Positions 8,048 to 15,695 are shown, counted from the first letter of the stretch. The stretch: 64,000 nt of DNA from JAFGOG01 sp034429215 (GCA_034429215.1 DAOUGI010000009.1:1-64000); one strand, 5' to 3'. Notes: generated by a model from the sequence alone, not told the origin. Program-made: numbers and translations.

Positions 8048-8902
8048 CTAGTATGCGCCGCCGGGGAAGCTGTCGATGCCGGCGTGCTTGCCCACTTTTT
8101 TGTACATCCTGACGCCGTGCCACGGCTCGCCGAGGATGCCGTCGTGGATGGCCCAGCTACGGCCACGGACGGTCTGCCAGGCATCGGGCTGGCGGAATGG
8201 AGTCGAGCCATCCAAAGCCGCATGGAGCTGGCCGCCCGGCTGGAACGCCTCGTTGATCCACTGCATCTTGCGCAGGCCCTGGACATAGTTGAACCCCTGC
8301 CGCTCGAACAGGATGGCATTGTGGTAGGCCATCGGCTCCATAAGGTAATAGTCGTGGCTGAGCCGCAGGACAAAGCTTTCGAACACCGGCACCAGCGACC
8401 GGCTCACCCGCAGCCCTTGTCGCACCTGCCCCGGCGTAAGCCCGGCCTGCATGGCCCGGACCTCCTCGGGGATGTTGCGCCGGAAGGTGCCGAACTTGGT
8501 CCGTCTTCCCTGCCAGTCCAGGTCGGTCGCAAACCGCTCACCGGTCGGGTCGTTGACGATGAACAGCAGCACCTCGATCTGATTCAGCCGCGTGTCGGCC
8601 AACTCCAGGTAGAAGAGCGGGTCGGGAAACTCGAGCTCTGGCCGGATGTCGATCTCTATCAGGTTTGTGCCGGCCGGGCAATTGAAGGTGACCAGGCGGT
8701 TGCCGTGGGCGTCGCACAGCGTCTCGGGGTCGATGCCATACTTGTCTAGCAGCGACGGGGATAGCAGCGAGCGGTAGATCGCCTCCTTGACCGGCTCGGG
8801 CAGCTCGTTCACCTGAGACAGTGAATAGAGCCTGACCCCATCCACCACGAAGGGCTCAACTTCGACCGCCGCGCCGATTGCCAGTGACTGATCTTGGCTC
8901 AT
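8048..8902 (-). CDS. Conserved-looking protein of unknown function, coupled to smpB
   Basis: I do not recognise this 284-residue protein. It is soluble, with no signal peptide or membrane segment, and mixed alpha/beta in look. Notable segments are an aromatic, His-containing stretch (LSHDYYLMEPMAYHNAILFERQ, about 180-202) and a Gly/Trp-rich C-terminus (RGRSWAIHDG, LGEPWHGVRMYKK). Its ATG overlaps the smpB stop (ATGA, 8899-8902), so translation is coupled to smpB. That hints at a housekeeping role tied to translation or proteolysis, but this is inference from context only. Confidence 0.8.
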   Translation of the reverse strand: MSQDQSLAIGAAVEVEPFVVDGVRLYSLSQVNELPEPVKEAIYRSLLSPSLLDKYGIDPETLCDAHGNRLVTFNCPAGTNLIEIDIRPELEFPDPLFYLELADTRLNQIEVLLFIVNDPTGERFATDLDWQGRRTKFGTFRRNIPEEVRAMQAGLTPGQVRQGLRVSRSLVPVFESFVLRLSHDYYLMEPMAYHNAILFERQGFNYVQGLRKMQWINEAFQPGGQLHAALDGSTPFRQPDAWQTVRGRSWAIHDGILGEPWHGVRMYKKVGKHAGIDSFPGGAY

Positions 8903-9354
8903 TCGTATTGCTCCTTCAGGGCGCGATCCACCTGGCGCTGGGAATCACGCTTGGCGATCGCCTCTCGCTTGTCGTACAATCTCTTGCCCTTTGCCAAGCC
9001 GATCTCCACCTTGGCCCGGCCGTCTTTGAGGTAGAGGCGGGTGGGGATCACGGTGAAGCCTTTTTCCTGCACTTTACCGGCCAGCCGGTCGATCTCACGG
9101 CGGTGAAGGAGCAGCTTCCGGCGGCGCTTGGGGTCGTGGTTCTGGCGGCTGGCCGGATCGTACTGGGCGATGTGGACGTTGAGCAACCATGCTTCGCCAT
9201 TTTCAAACGACACATAGCCGTCTTGGAGGCTCACCCGCCCGGCCCGGATCGACTTGATCTCGCTGCCGACCAGTGCTACGCCCGCTTCGAAGGTGTCGCT
9301 GATAAAGTATTCGTGAAACGCCTTGCGGTTTGTGGCAACAACTTTGACCGTCAC
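8899..9354 (-). CDS. smpB: SsrA-binding protein SmpB
   Basis: A 151-residue tmRNA-binding protein required for trans-translation, which rescues stalled ribosomes. Conserved segments are visible: VATNRKAFHEYFI, GVALVGSEIKSIRAGRVSLQDGY, NVHIAQY, RRRKLLLHRREI, and the basic C-terminal tail with KGKRLYDKRE that enters the ribosome. Length is normal. It starts 19 bp after the first S41 protease gene on the minus strand and overlaps the downstream unknown gene by 4 bp. No tmRNA gene was seen in this window. Confidence 0.96.
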   Translation of the reverse strand: MTVKVVATNRKAFHEYFISDTFEAGVALVGSEIKSIRAGRVSLQDGYVSFENGEAWLLNVHIAQYDPASRQNHDPKRRRKLLLHRREIDRLAGKVQEKGFTVIPTRLYLKDGRAKVEIGLAKGKRLYDKREAIAKRDSQRQVDRALKEQYE

Positions 9355-9373
9355 AACTGGTGCTCCAGTGAAC

Positions 9374-10645
9374 CTATTCGCCGGTCAGCAGGTACTCAAT
9401 GGCGCGGTCGAGCTGTGGATCGAGCCCGGCGTCGATGTCTTCCTGGGTGATGGTCACCAGGATATCGGGATCGAGGCCTTCGCCATGGATGGCCCGGTTC
9501 TTGGGCGTGAACCAACGGGCGACCGTGACCCGCAACTCTGAGCCGTCACTCAGCTCGTGGAGCAGCTGTACCGACCCTTTACCGAACGTCTTGTCGCCGA
9601 TCAGCACAGCGCGCCCATAGTCTTGAAGTGCACCGGCCACGATCTCGGATGCACTGGCCGAGCCCACGTCGACCAGCACCACCAGCTTGATGTCGGGCGC
9701 TACTGGATCGTCAGATGTCCGGTAGGGCTGCTCGGTGCCGTCCTGGAAGCGCTCGATCAGTGCTGTGGTGTCTTGAGGCAGGAACAGTCCTGTTGTTTGT
9801 ATCGACTCGACCAGTAGGCCGCCCGGATTGTTGCGCAGGTCCAGGATCAGTCCGGTGGGGTTCTGCGCCAGCAGCTCTTCGATCGCGGCGCCCAGCTTGG
9901 CGGTGGCCGTGTTGTCGAACTGGGTTAGCCTGACGTAGCCGATCCCGTTGTCGAGCATCTCCGACTCGACCAGCTCAATATCGATCTTGGCCCGGACGAT
10001 CTCAACCTCGAACGGCTCTTCGCTTTCGCGCAGGACCTTTAAGCGGACTGTTGTGCCAGCCGGCCCTCGAATCAGGCTGATGGCTTCGTAGATGCTCATA
10101 TTCTCTATCGGCGTGTTGTCTACCTGGGCGATTATATCGCCGCCGCGCAACCCCGCCTGCTCGGCCGGCCGGCCCTCGTACACGCTGACGATCGACAGCA
10201 GCCCGTTTTCCATCGTCACCTGGGCGCCGATCCCCTCGAAGGAGCCACTCTGGTCCTCGCGCATGATTGCGGCTGCCTGGGGCTCGACGAACGCTGTGTA
10301 TGGATCGCCCAGGGTATTAACCGCCCCGCGAATAGCGCCGTAGACCAGCTCGTTCTGGTTTGGCAGATCTCCATAAAACTCACTTGTGATGATTTGCCAT
10401 GCCTCCCAGAATAGCCCCATATCTTCCTGATCACCAACGGCCAGCGGTGCAGCGGTTGGCTCTTCCTGCGGCGAAGCGGTCGGCTGAACCACAGGCTCAG
10501 TCGTGTCCTGCGGCTCGACGACCTCGGACACCGATTGGGGCATGGTTATCCAACGGACGATAAACCCCGAAGCAAAGCCGGCAGTGCCGATCAGCACCGC
10601 CAACACCAGCAACAATACTACCTTGCAGCCATTCGAGTTTGACAT
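9374..10645 (-). CDS. S41-family C-terminal processing protease (CtpA/Prc-like)
   Basis: A 423-residue membrane-anchored serine protease that degrades or trims extracytoplasmic proteins from the C-terminus. Order: one N-terminal membrane segment (about 8-30), a low-complexity PT/E linker, a helical cap, a PDZ domain (about 135-215, with GLRGGDIIAQVDN), and the S41 catalytic core with LILDLRNNPGGLL, GSASASEIVAGAL (Ser nucleophile) and KTFGKGSVQ (catalytic Lys). It follows a second S41 gene by 87 bp and precedes smpB by 19 bp, making a probable operon. Confidence 0.93.
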   Translation of the reverse strand: MSNSNGCKVVLLLVLAVLIGTAGFASGFIVRWITMPQSVSEVVEPQDTTEPVVQPTASPQEEPTAAPLAVGDQEDMGLFWEAWQIITSEFYGDLPNQNELVYGAIRGAVNTLGDPYTAFVEPQAAAIMREDQSGSFEGIGAQVTMENGLLSIVSVYEGRPAEQAGLRGGDIIAQVDNTPIENMSIYEAISLIRGPAGTTVRLKVLRESEEPFEVEIVRAKIDIELVESEMLDNGIGYVRLTQFDNTATAKLGAAIEELLAQNPTGLILDLRNNPGGLLVESIQTTGLFLPQDTTALIERFQDGTEQPYRTSDDPVAPDIKLVVLVDVGSASASEIVAGALQDYGRAVLIGDKTFGKGSVQLLHELSDGSELRVTVARWFTPKNRAIHGEGLDPDILVTITQEDIDAGLDPQLDRAIEYLLTGE

Positions 10646-10732
10646 GTTACGATCCTACCCGTTGTCCCTTCCGTTCGTTGTTATGCTCGCTAACCGGTTT
10701 CAGTCCGCCGGAGCGCCGAAATCGGCAAGTTC

Positions 10733-11917
10733 TTAATTCTGTTTTAGCCACTCGATCGCCCGGTCGAGTTGCGGATCCCGCTCGTTGGTGCGATCGTCGT
10801 CGGTGATGCCCACCTCAAAATCGGGCGTCAATCCCACGCCGGTGATCTGGCGACGCTCGGGTGTCAGCCAGTCGGCGTAGGTGATGTGCACCGATGAGCC
10901 GTCGCTCAGGTCGAACACCTGCTGTACCGAGCCTTTGCCGTATGTCTTGTCGCCGATCAGCACTGCCCGGCCTCGGTCCTGCAACGCGCCGGCTACGATC
11001 TCGGAGGCGCTGGCTGTGCCGCCGTCGACCAACAGCACCAGTTTGCCTTCCGTGAATTTGCCCCCGTTGCCGGCCTCGTAGATCTCTTCCTTGCCACCCT
11101 TTTCCACCTGGACCAAGACCGTCCCGCCGGACAGAAACTCGCTGGCCACATCCACCGCGGTGTTGAGCAGCCCGCCACCATTTCCCCGCAGGTCGAGCAC
11201 GAGCTGGGTCATGCCCTGGTCTTTCAGCTCGTCCAGCGCCTGCCTCAGCTCTTTGTCGGTCCGGCCGCTGAACAGGGTGAGGCGCACATAGCCGGTGCCC
11301 GCAGGCTCGTCTAGCATTTGCCATTCGACGGTGGGGGAGGGGATCTCTTCGCGGGTGATCTCGACCGTTACCGGCTGATTCTCTCCTTCATGCTGTAACG
11401 TCAGGCGGACAACGGTGCCGACCTCGCCACGGACAAGGTTGATCACCTCCTCGGAATTCATCTCGGCGACGTCGGCGCCGTCTACTTGAAGCAGTATGTC
11501 GCCCTTGCGAACGCCGGCCTTTTCGGCAGGCAGGTCTGGCATCGGCTCGAGGACGATACGGCCGTCCTCAGCCTGAGTCACATAGGCGCCGATCCCGCCA
11601 AACCTGCCGCTGAGCGCCTCTTTTTCCCGCTGGCGGGGCTCTGGCTCGAGGAATGACGTGTGTGGATCGTTCAGTGTGCCCAGAGCGCCGCGGATGAGAC
11701 CCCACTCGAGATGCTGATTATCGGGCAGCTTGCCGTAAAAAACTCGCTCAACGAGATCCCAGGCTTCCCAGAAGGTGCCCAGATCGTGCCCCTGCGCGGT
11801 GGTTGCTGCCCGGCCGTGCATCAGCAGGTAGGTCGTCCCCACGCCGGCAGCAAAAGCCACGACCAGCGCCGTGGTTATCACCACTGCTATCAGAAGTAGC
11901 CTCACGGTTCGATTCAC
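10733..11917 (-). CDS. S41-family C-terminal processing protease, second copy
   Basis: A 394-residue paralogue of the adjacent S41 protease with the same layout: N-terminal membrane anchor (about 5-30), PDZ domain with GVRKGDILLQVDG, and catalytic core with LVLDLRGNGGGLL, GTASASEIVAGAL and KTYGKGSVQ. It lacks the long PT-rich linker of its neighbour. The two have closely matching motifs and domain order, so they look like a tandem duplication that has diverged. ATG at 11917; a GC-rich hairpin lies upstream at 11950-11965. Confidence 0.92.
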   Translation of the reverse strand: MNRTVRLLLIAVVITTALVVAFAAGVGTTYLLMHGRAATTAQGHDLGTFWEAWDLVERVFYGKLPDNQHLEWGLIRGALGTLNDPHTSFLEPEPRQREKEALSGRFGGIGAYVTQAEDGRIVLEPMPDLPAEKAGVRKGDILLQVDGADVAEMNSEEVINLVRGEVGTVVRLTLQHEGENQPVTVEITREEIPSPTVEWQMLDEPAGTGYVRLTLFSGRTDKELRQALDELKDQGMTQLVLDLRGNGGGLLNTAVDVASEFLSGGTVLVQVEKGGKEEIYEAGNGGKFTEGKLVLLVDGGTASASEIVAGALQDRGRAVLIGDKTYGKGSVQQVFDLSDGSSVHITYADWLTPERRQITGVGLTPDFEVGITDDDRTNERDPQLDRAIEWLKQN

Positions 11918-11949
11918 TGTAGGCCCCTCACGTTCTTTACATAAATAGC

Positions 11950-11965
11950 GGGGGCACAGGCCCCC
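11950..11965. terminator. Short GC hairpin between the nuclease and S41 genes
   Basis: GGGGGC (11950-11955), 4-base loop, GCCCCC (11960-11965). It lies downstream of the minus-strand nuclease gene and upstream of the S41 gene. No T-tract, so termination is uncertain. Confidence 0.3.
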
Positions 11966-12080
11966 TTTGGATCAGTCCGCTACTACGCATGTGGCGCCCC
12001 AAACACCACGTGAGAGCATTATACCGCAAAATCGGCCGTAGGCCAAAATAGAGCAGACCCCAAGGGTCTCCAGGAAGCTT

Positions 12081-12638
12081 TCATGGATCGTCAGGCGTTG
12101 GCTGCCACAGCCCCCTTCCCGCATTCCGCGCCTCTCGCTGCAACGCGCGCAGGTGATCCTGATACTTGACGTCGGGCGGGTAGGTGATCGCCTGGGCATA
12201 GCCCTGGCGCACCAGCTCGCCGTTTACAAAGGTCCCGTCGGCCAGGAAGACATAGCGAAGCAGCCGGCCATACCGGTCCGTCTCCGATATATCCTTTTCC
12301 AGGTACACCGTCTTGCCCTTGACCAGGGCCTTGTTCGCCGCGCTCGCTTCGGGTCCCATCCACTCGACCGGCGTGTTTTCTTTGACCGTCTCAGGGGCGT
12401 CGATGCCGATGTAGCGAAGCCGGTACTCCTGCCCGCCGATCTCGACCATGATCGTGTCGCCGTCGATGATGTACACTACCTGCGCTGCTGTGCGTTCCGG
12501 CGTGGGGCCGGGTTGGGGTGTGCCGGTTGATGAGACGTGGGTGGGGAAGGTCCTTATCGCAGAACACGCTGCGGTGGTCAGGGCCACGCTCAGAAGCGCC
12601 AGCGCTGCGATCAGTCCAGGTCTGTTTCTCGATCTCAT
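12081..12638 (-). CDS. Secreted thermonuclease-like (SNase) lipoprotein
   Basis: A 185-residue staphylococcal-nuclease-family protein, probably degrading extracellular DNA and RNA. The N-terminus is a lipoprotein signal (LIAALALLSVALTTAAC) followed by a Pro/Thr linker. The SNase fold follows at about 50-180 with its metal and catalytic residues: IIDGDTI (Asp), LRYIGIDAPET (Arg, Asp, Glu) and DRYGRLL (second Arg). No Shine-Dalgarno precedes the ATG at 12638, and a promoter candidate places transcription start only a few bases away, so it may be translated from a leaderless mRNA. Confidence 0.88.
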   Translation of the reverse strand: MRSRNRPGLIAALALLSVALTTAACSAIRTFPTHVSSTGTPQPGPTPERTAAQVVYIIDGDTIMVEIGGQEYRLRYIGIDAPETVKENTPVEWMGPEASAANKALVKGKTVYLEKDISETDRYGRLLRYVFLADGTFVNGELVRQGYAQAITYPPDVKYQDHLRALQREARNAGRGLWQPTPDDP

Positions 12639-12646
12639 AGTGTCTT

Positions 12647-12675
12647 ACTATACCATAACCTAATTCAGCACGCAA
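12647..12675 (-). promoter_or_regulatory. Promoter of the SNase gene, possibly leaderless
   Basis: Minus-strand TTGCGT (12675-12670), 17-bp spacer, TATAGT (12652-12647). The expected start of transcription, about 12640, nearly coincides with the ATG at 12638. Confidence 0.45.
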
Positions 12676-12850
12676 GAACGATTTTGCAGCAGCGAACTTG
12701 CTGTAGCATGGGACAAAAGCCACAACAGCGCTGCACTTGGGTTGTTCGTCTTGTGCTGTAGAAATCGATGAGGTCAAGCCACAGATGATTGGGGAGATCA
12801 TCTATGTCCATGGTCATCGCCGGATCAGGTCCGCTCGGTCGACCGGTGTG

Positions 12851-13000
12851 CTAGCGCCTCCCTGCCTGCTCCATGTGCGGCGCCGGGCAACTCTGCACGC
12901 TGCCGCAGCAACCCCCTGCAAGTCTGTCCACGATCCGTTGCACCATAGACAAGCCGAGCCCATGCCCTTTGCCGTGCAGGTGGAGCTTGAATTCTGAGCG
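12851..13000 (-). pseudogene. Remnant of a histidine kinase ATP-binding domain
   Basis: The minus-strand frame encodes GKGHGLGLSMVQRIVDRLAG followed by GCCGSVQS. This closely matches the G2 box and following helix and strand of HATPase_c domains (GxGLGLSIVxRIVExxGG...VES). No N-box, G1 box, HisKA domain or membrane region precedes it, and the frame ends shortly afterwards in non-homologous residues. It is read as a decayed C-terminal kinase fragment. Chance similarity over 30 residues is possible but unlikely given the exact GLGLSMVQRIVDRL pattern. Confidence 0.5.
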
Positions 13001-13060
13001 TGCCACATCTGCATTGGGTGATGAAGGAGAGGAGTACTTAATCAGGCCCGCCCACACCAA

Positions 13061-13093
13061 CCATCAGGCGCGCCACTTGGCATCGCCTGATGG
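13061..13093. terminator. Hairpin downstream of the small lysine-rich gene
   Basis: CCATCAGGCG (13061-13070) pairs with CGCCTGATGG (13084-13093), with an inner GCC/GGC pair around an ACTT loop. It lies 58 bp past the stop of the minus-strand 36-residue gene. Flanking sequence repeats parts of the arms (CCAACCATCAGG, ATGGTTGG), giving a larger imperfect palindrome. No T-tract. Confidence 0.5.
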
Positions 13094-13150
13094 CATGGTT
13101 GGCCTCTCTGATTCGGCAGTTCCGTGGGCAGGTATCGGACTCAAGTCCTC

Positions 13151-13261
13151 TTACGGAGTGCTCTTCGGTTGCTTCTCCTGCTTCTTCTGGGTCTGTTGCT
13201 CTTTTTTGACTACCTTTTGTTTCTGGGCTTTTTTCTTGCTCTTCCCACCTTTGTCTCCCAT
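13151..13261 (-). CDS. Small lysine/glutamine-rich protein (36 aa)
   Basis: A 36-residue, strongly basic protein starting MGDKGGKSKKKAQKQK and ending KQPKSTP. The ATG at 13261 is preceded by GGAG seven bases upstream, and the stop is TAA at 13151-13153. From memory, short MGDK-type lysine-rich proteins of about 35-50 residues occur in several bacterial phyla and are mostly unannotated. Composition suggests an unstructured nucleic-acid or ribosome-associated protein; that is inference. Long frames on the opposite strand here are low-complexity Leu/Phe translations of the lysine codons. Confidence 0.65.
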   Translation of the reverse strand: MGDKGGKSKKKAQKQKVVKKEQQTQKKQEKQPKSTP

Positions 13262-13484
13262 TGTGTGACTCCTTTTCGTTTGTATCGATCGTATTGCCGG
13301 ACGCGGTGCAGCCGCACTGCCGGTTTCGCCTGTAATACAAAGTCTTGCCAGGGCAATCCGGTTTGCGGTTCAGGTCCAACGACGCCCATATTATGCACCT
13401 GGAAGCCGTTCTTGTCAAACTGATGACTCTGCGTCTGGAAGAATGGCGTCTTTTCATTTTAACAAGAAATTAATCAACAATACC

Positions 13485-13513
13485 TTGCTTTTCTATCGAC
13501 GCTGTAGTATAAT
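13485..13513 (+). promoter_or_regulatory. Promoter of the pirin gene
   Basis: TTGCTT (13485-13490), 17-bp spacer, TATAAT (13508-13513). The -10 is perfect and the -35 weak. Transcription would start at about 13518-13520, exactly at a short upstream open frame. Confidence 0.5.
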
Positions 13514-13517
13514 CCTC

Positions 13518-13586
13518 ATGGAGGATCAAACTGCCTGGGCGCATGGTCGTGTGCTCGAACGGCAGATCTATTTTGGAGGAGGCTAA
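13518..13586 (+). CDS. Possible 22-codon leader peptide upstream of pirin
   Basis: ATG at 13518 opens a 22-codon frame (MEDQTAWAHGRVLERQIYFGGG) that ends with TAA at 13584-13586, 3 bp before the pirin ATG. Its last codons encode the pirin Shine-Dalgarno (GGAGGAGG). The ATG lies at the predicted transcription start, so it would be read as a leaderless message and could couple to pirin translation. It could be a chance frame. Confidence 0.3.
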   Translation: MEDQTAWAHGRVLERQIYFGGG

Positions 13587-13588
13587 CT

Positions 13589-14455
13589 ATGACCCAAGTC
13601 AGAAGGATCGCCCGCATTGTCGAACCGCAGGCGGTGTTGGAGGGCGCCGGCGTCCGGCTGAGGCGCAGCATTGCTACCCGGGCGCTCGACTATGTGGACC
13701 CGTTCCTGTTGTTTGACCACTTTGGCTCCGACGACCCGGCCGATTACCTGGCCGGCTTTCCGATGCATCCTCATCGAGGCATCGAGACGGTGACTTATAT
13801 GCTGGCCGGCGCCGTTCGCCATCGCGACAGCCTGGGCAATGCCGGTACTATTGGCGCCGGCGATGTGCAGTGGATGACGGCAGGGGGAGGAATCATGCAC
13901 GAGGAGATGCCCGGGCCGGTGGACGGACAGATGGCCGGTTTTCAGTTGTGGGTCAACCTGCCGGCTCGGCTCAAGATGACGCAGCCGCGCTACCAGGAGA
14001 TTGCATCGGCCCGCATCCCAGAGGTGAAGCGGGGCGATGGGACCAGGATCCGGGTGATCGCGGGCACGATCGACGGGATCCGCGGGTCGGTGACCGAGAT
14101 TGTCGCCGATCCGACCTACTTGGATGTATCACTGCCTCCTGATGCGCTGTTCACTATCCCGGTCGAGCGCGGCCATTCCGCCTTTGCCTACCTGTTTGGC
14201 AGCCAGGAGGGCCAGGCGGCGTTTGAGCCGGATGGGCAGATGCTAAGGCCGCTCAAGATGGTGATATTCGCCGACGGCGACGAGGTTCAGGTCAGGTCGG
14301 CGGGCCAGGGCGCCCATTTCCTGCTTGTTTCCGGCAAGCCCCTCGGCGAGCCGATCGCCCGCTATGGCCCGTTTGTCATGAACACGGCTGAAGAGATCCA
14401 GCAGGCGCTGCAAGACCTGCGCAATGGGACTTTTGTGTGGAGGGCCAAAACGTGA
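13589..14455 (+). CDS. Pirin-family bicupin protein
   Basis: A 288-residue pirin-like protein with two cupin domains (about 20-140 and 165-280). The N-terminal cupin keeps the iron-site residues of the family: FPMHPHRGIETVTYML (two His), then GDVQWMTAGGGIMHEEMP (His and Glu). Some bacterial pirins have quercetinase activity and others modulate redox or transcription; the substrate is not evident. GGAGGAGG precedes the ATG at 13589. The downstream pilin promoter overlaps its stop codon. Confidence 0.92.
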   Translation: MTQVRRIARIVEPQAVLEGAGVRLRRSIATRALDYVDPFLLFDHFGSDDPADYLAGFPMHPHRGIETVTYMLAGAVRHRDSLGNAGTIGAGDVQWMTAGGGIMHEEMPGPVDGQMAGFQLWVNLPARLKMTQPRYQEIASARIPEVKRGDGTRIRVIAGTIDGIRGSVTEIVADPTYLDVSLPPDALFTIPVERGHSAFAYLFGSQEGQAAFEPDGQMLRPLKMVIFADGDEVQVRSAGQGAHFLLVSGKPLGEPIARYGPFVMNTAEEIQQALQDLRNGTFVWRAKT

Positions 14456-14480
14456 CAAAAAGCGACATTGGGTGTATACT
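14452..14480 (+). promoter_or_regulatory. Promoter of the Flp-type pilin gene
   Basis: GTGACA (14452-14457), 17-bp spacer, TATACT (14475-14480), 5/6 matches in each hexamer. The -35 overlaps the pirin stop codon (14453-14455). Confidence 0.6.
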
Positions 14481-14536
14481 GGACTCATATATTCGTCGTC
14501 CTTTTGTTGGTTGTAGTAGAAGGAAAGGGGGAAGAA

Positions 14537-14683
14537 ATGCTCTTTCTGCCGCACGAAGAGGGGCAGGGTCTTCTTGAGTACGGGCTGGTCCTTATCCTGG
14601 TGGCAATTGTCGTCGTGGCCGTTTTACTGATTCTCGGCCCGATCGTCGGCAACATGTTTAGTACTGTCGTGGATGCGATTTGA
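14537..14683 (+). CDS. Flp/Fap-type pilin
   Basis: A 48-residue Flp-family type IVb pilin precursor. After a short leader comes the prepilin-like site EEGQGLLEYGLVL, with the Glu-Tyr pair typical of Flp pilins, followed by one hydrophobic helix (VLILVAIVVVAVLLILGPIVG). The ATG at 14537 is preceded by AGGAAAGGGGGAAG. It has its own promoter and a hairpin after the stop, so it is a single-gene unit. No TadV-type peptidase or Tad secretion genes are nearby; they must be encoded elsewhere if it is assembled. Confidence 0.88.
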   Translation: MLFLPHEEGQGLLEYGLVLILVAIVVVAVLLILGPIVGNMFSTVVDAI

Positions 14684-14684
14684 C

Positions 14685-14733
14685 GCCGAGAGGACAATTG
14701 ACGTCGCCCTATTTTCGTTTCCTTCCTCTCGGC
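14685..14733 (+). terminator. Hairpin after the pilin gene
   Basis: GCCGAGAGGA (14685-14694) pairs with TCCTCTCGGC (14724-14733) around a 29-base loop. A modest stem for the end of a highly expressed monocistronic pilin message. No T-tract. Confidence 0.4.
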
Positions 14734-14788
14734 TTGGCTTCGGTCCTCTGAAGGGGATCTGTGGGGATTGGCGTGAAGGGATTCTTGT

Positions 14789-15691
14789 TTGCCTGATCTG
14801 AACACCGGCCTGGTGATCTATGCCTACGCCGGTCGCTACGAGGTGCAGTCTGGCTCGCAGCGGGTCATCTGCCTTCTCCGCGGTCGCCTGAAGCGCGCGA
14901 AGCGGCTCACCGATCTGCTAGTTGCCGGCGATCGGGTTCATTGGAGCCCGATCGGTCCAGGCCAGGGCATGATCGAGGAGATCCTACCCCGCGACACGCA
15001 ACTGAGCCGTCCCCGGCCAGGCTTGTCGGCCAGCGAAGACCTGATCATCGCCAACCCCGATCAGGCGGTGTTTGTCTTTGCCGTTTGCCAGCCTGAGCCC
15101 AGTTTGCGGCTGCTGGATCGTTTTTTGATCGCCGCCGAGGTTAACGAGCTGCCGGCGGTCATTTGTGCCAACAAGGTGGACCTGCTCGACGCAGACGAGG
15201 ACCCCCGCGAGCTTTTTGGCCTGTACGAGACGATCGGGTATCCGGTGATCTATACCAGCGCCGTCAGCGGCCAGGGGGTAGCTGCCCTGCGAGAGCGATT
15301 GAGCGGCAAGCTGAGCGTGCTGACCGGGCCGTCGGGCGCGGGCAAGACCAGCCTGTTGAACGCCGTCCAGCCTGAGCTGGGGCTGACCACCAGGCAGATC
15401 AGCTACTCCACCGGCAAGGGCCGCCATACGACGGTGACCGTCCGGCTTTTCCCCCTGGATGCCGGCGGCTATGTAGCCGACACACCCGGCCTGCGAGAGA
15501 TGGGCCTGTGGCAGATTGAGCCGGACGAGCTGGATTGGCTGTTTCCCGAGATGCGGCCATTCCTGGGCAAGTGCCGCTTCTCAAGCTGCACCCACTTGCA
15601 CGAGCCGGAATGTGCGGTCCAGGCAGCCGTCGAGGCCGGAGCGGTGAGCGAGGCCCGGTACGACAGTTACTGCCGATTGAGAGAAGGCTAA
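14789..15691 (+). CDS. rsgA: Ribosome small-subunit biogenesis GTPase RsgA
   Basis: A 300-residue circularly permuted GTPase that acts late in 30S subunit assembly. It has an N-terminal OB-fold (about 8-70), then the permuted order G4 NKVD (near 128), G1 GPSGAGKT (180-187), G3 DTPG (near 231), and a C-terminal zinc motif with cysteines and histidines in CRFSSCTHLHEPEC (about 264-277). It starts with TTG at 14789 behind GAAGGG; no better in-frame start precedes the OB-fold. Convergent with the zinc-ribbon gene, with a 4-bp gap between stops. Confidence 0.94.
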   Translation: MPDLNTGLVIYAYAGRYEVQSGSQRVICLLRGRLKRAKRLTDLLVAGDRVHWSPIGPGQGMIEEILPRDTQLSRPRPGLSASEDLIIANPDQAVFVFAVCQPEPSLRLLDRFLIAAEVNELPAVICANKVDLLDADEDPRELFGLYETIGYPVIYTSAVSGQGVAALRERLSGKLSVLTGPSGAGKTSLLNAVQPELGLTTRQISYSTGKGRHTTVTVRLFPLDAGGYVADTPGLREMGLWQIEPDELDWLFPEMRPFLGKCRFSSCTHLHEPECAVQAAVEAGAVSEARYDSYCRLREG

Positions 15692-15695
15692 AGCT

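Larger units (their letters stand above)
12639..13150. other. Mostly non-coding region with a kinase remnant
   Basis: No intact gene is convincing here. It contains the SNase promoter, a histidine-kinase fragment (12851-13000) and a strong hairpin (13061-13093) downstream of a small lysine-rich protein gene. Stretch 12680-12850 shows nothing I can assign. Confidence 0.6.
13262..13588. other. Intergenic region with divergent starts
   Basis: Holds the ribosome-binding site of the minus-strand 36-residue gene and, from about 13485, the promoter and leader of the plus-strand pirin gene. I see nothing assignable in 13275-13480. Confidence 0.5.

Noticed and set aside
13061..13100. REP-like element or mobile-element end
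   Set aside because: Only one copy of this palindrome was noticed in the window and no transposase or target duplication is present; read as a 3' hairpin.
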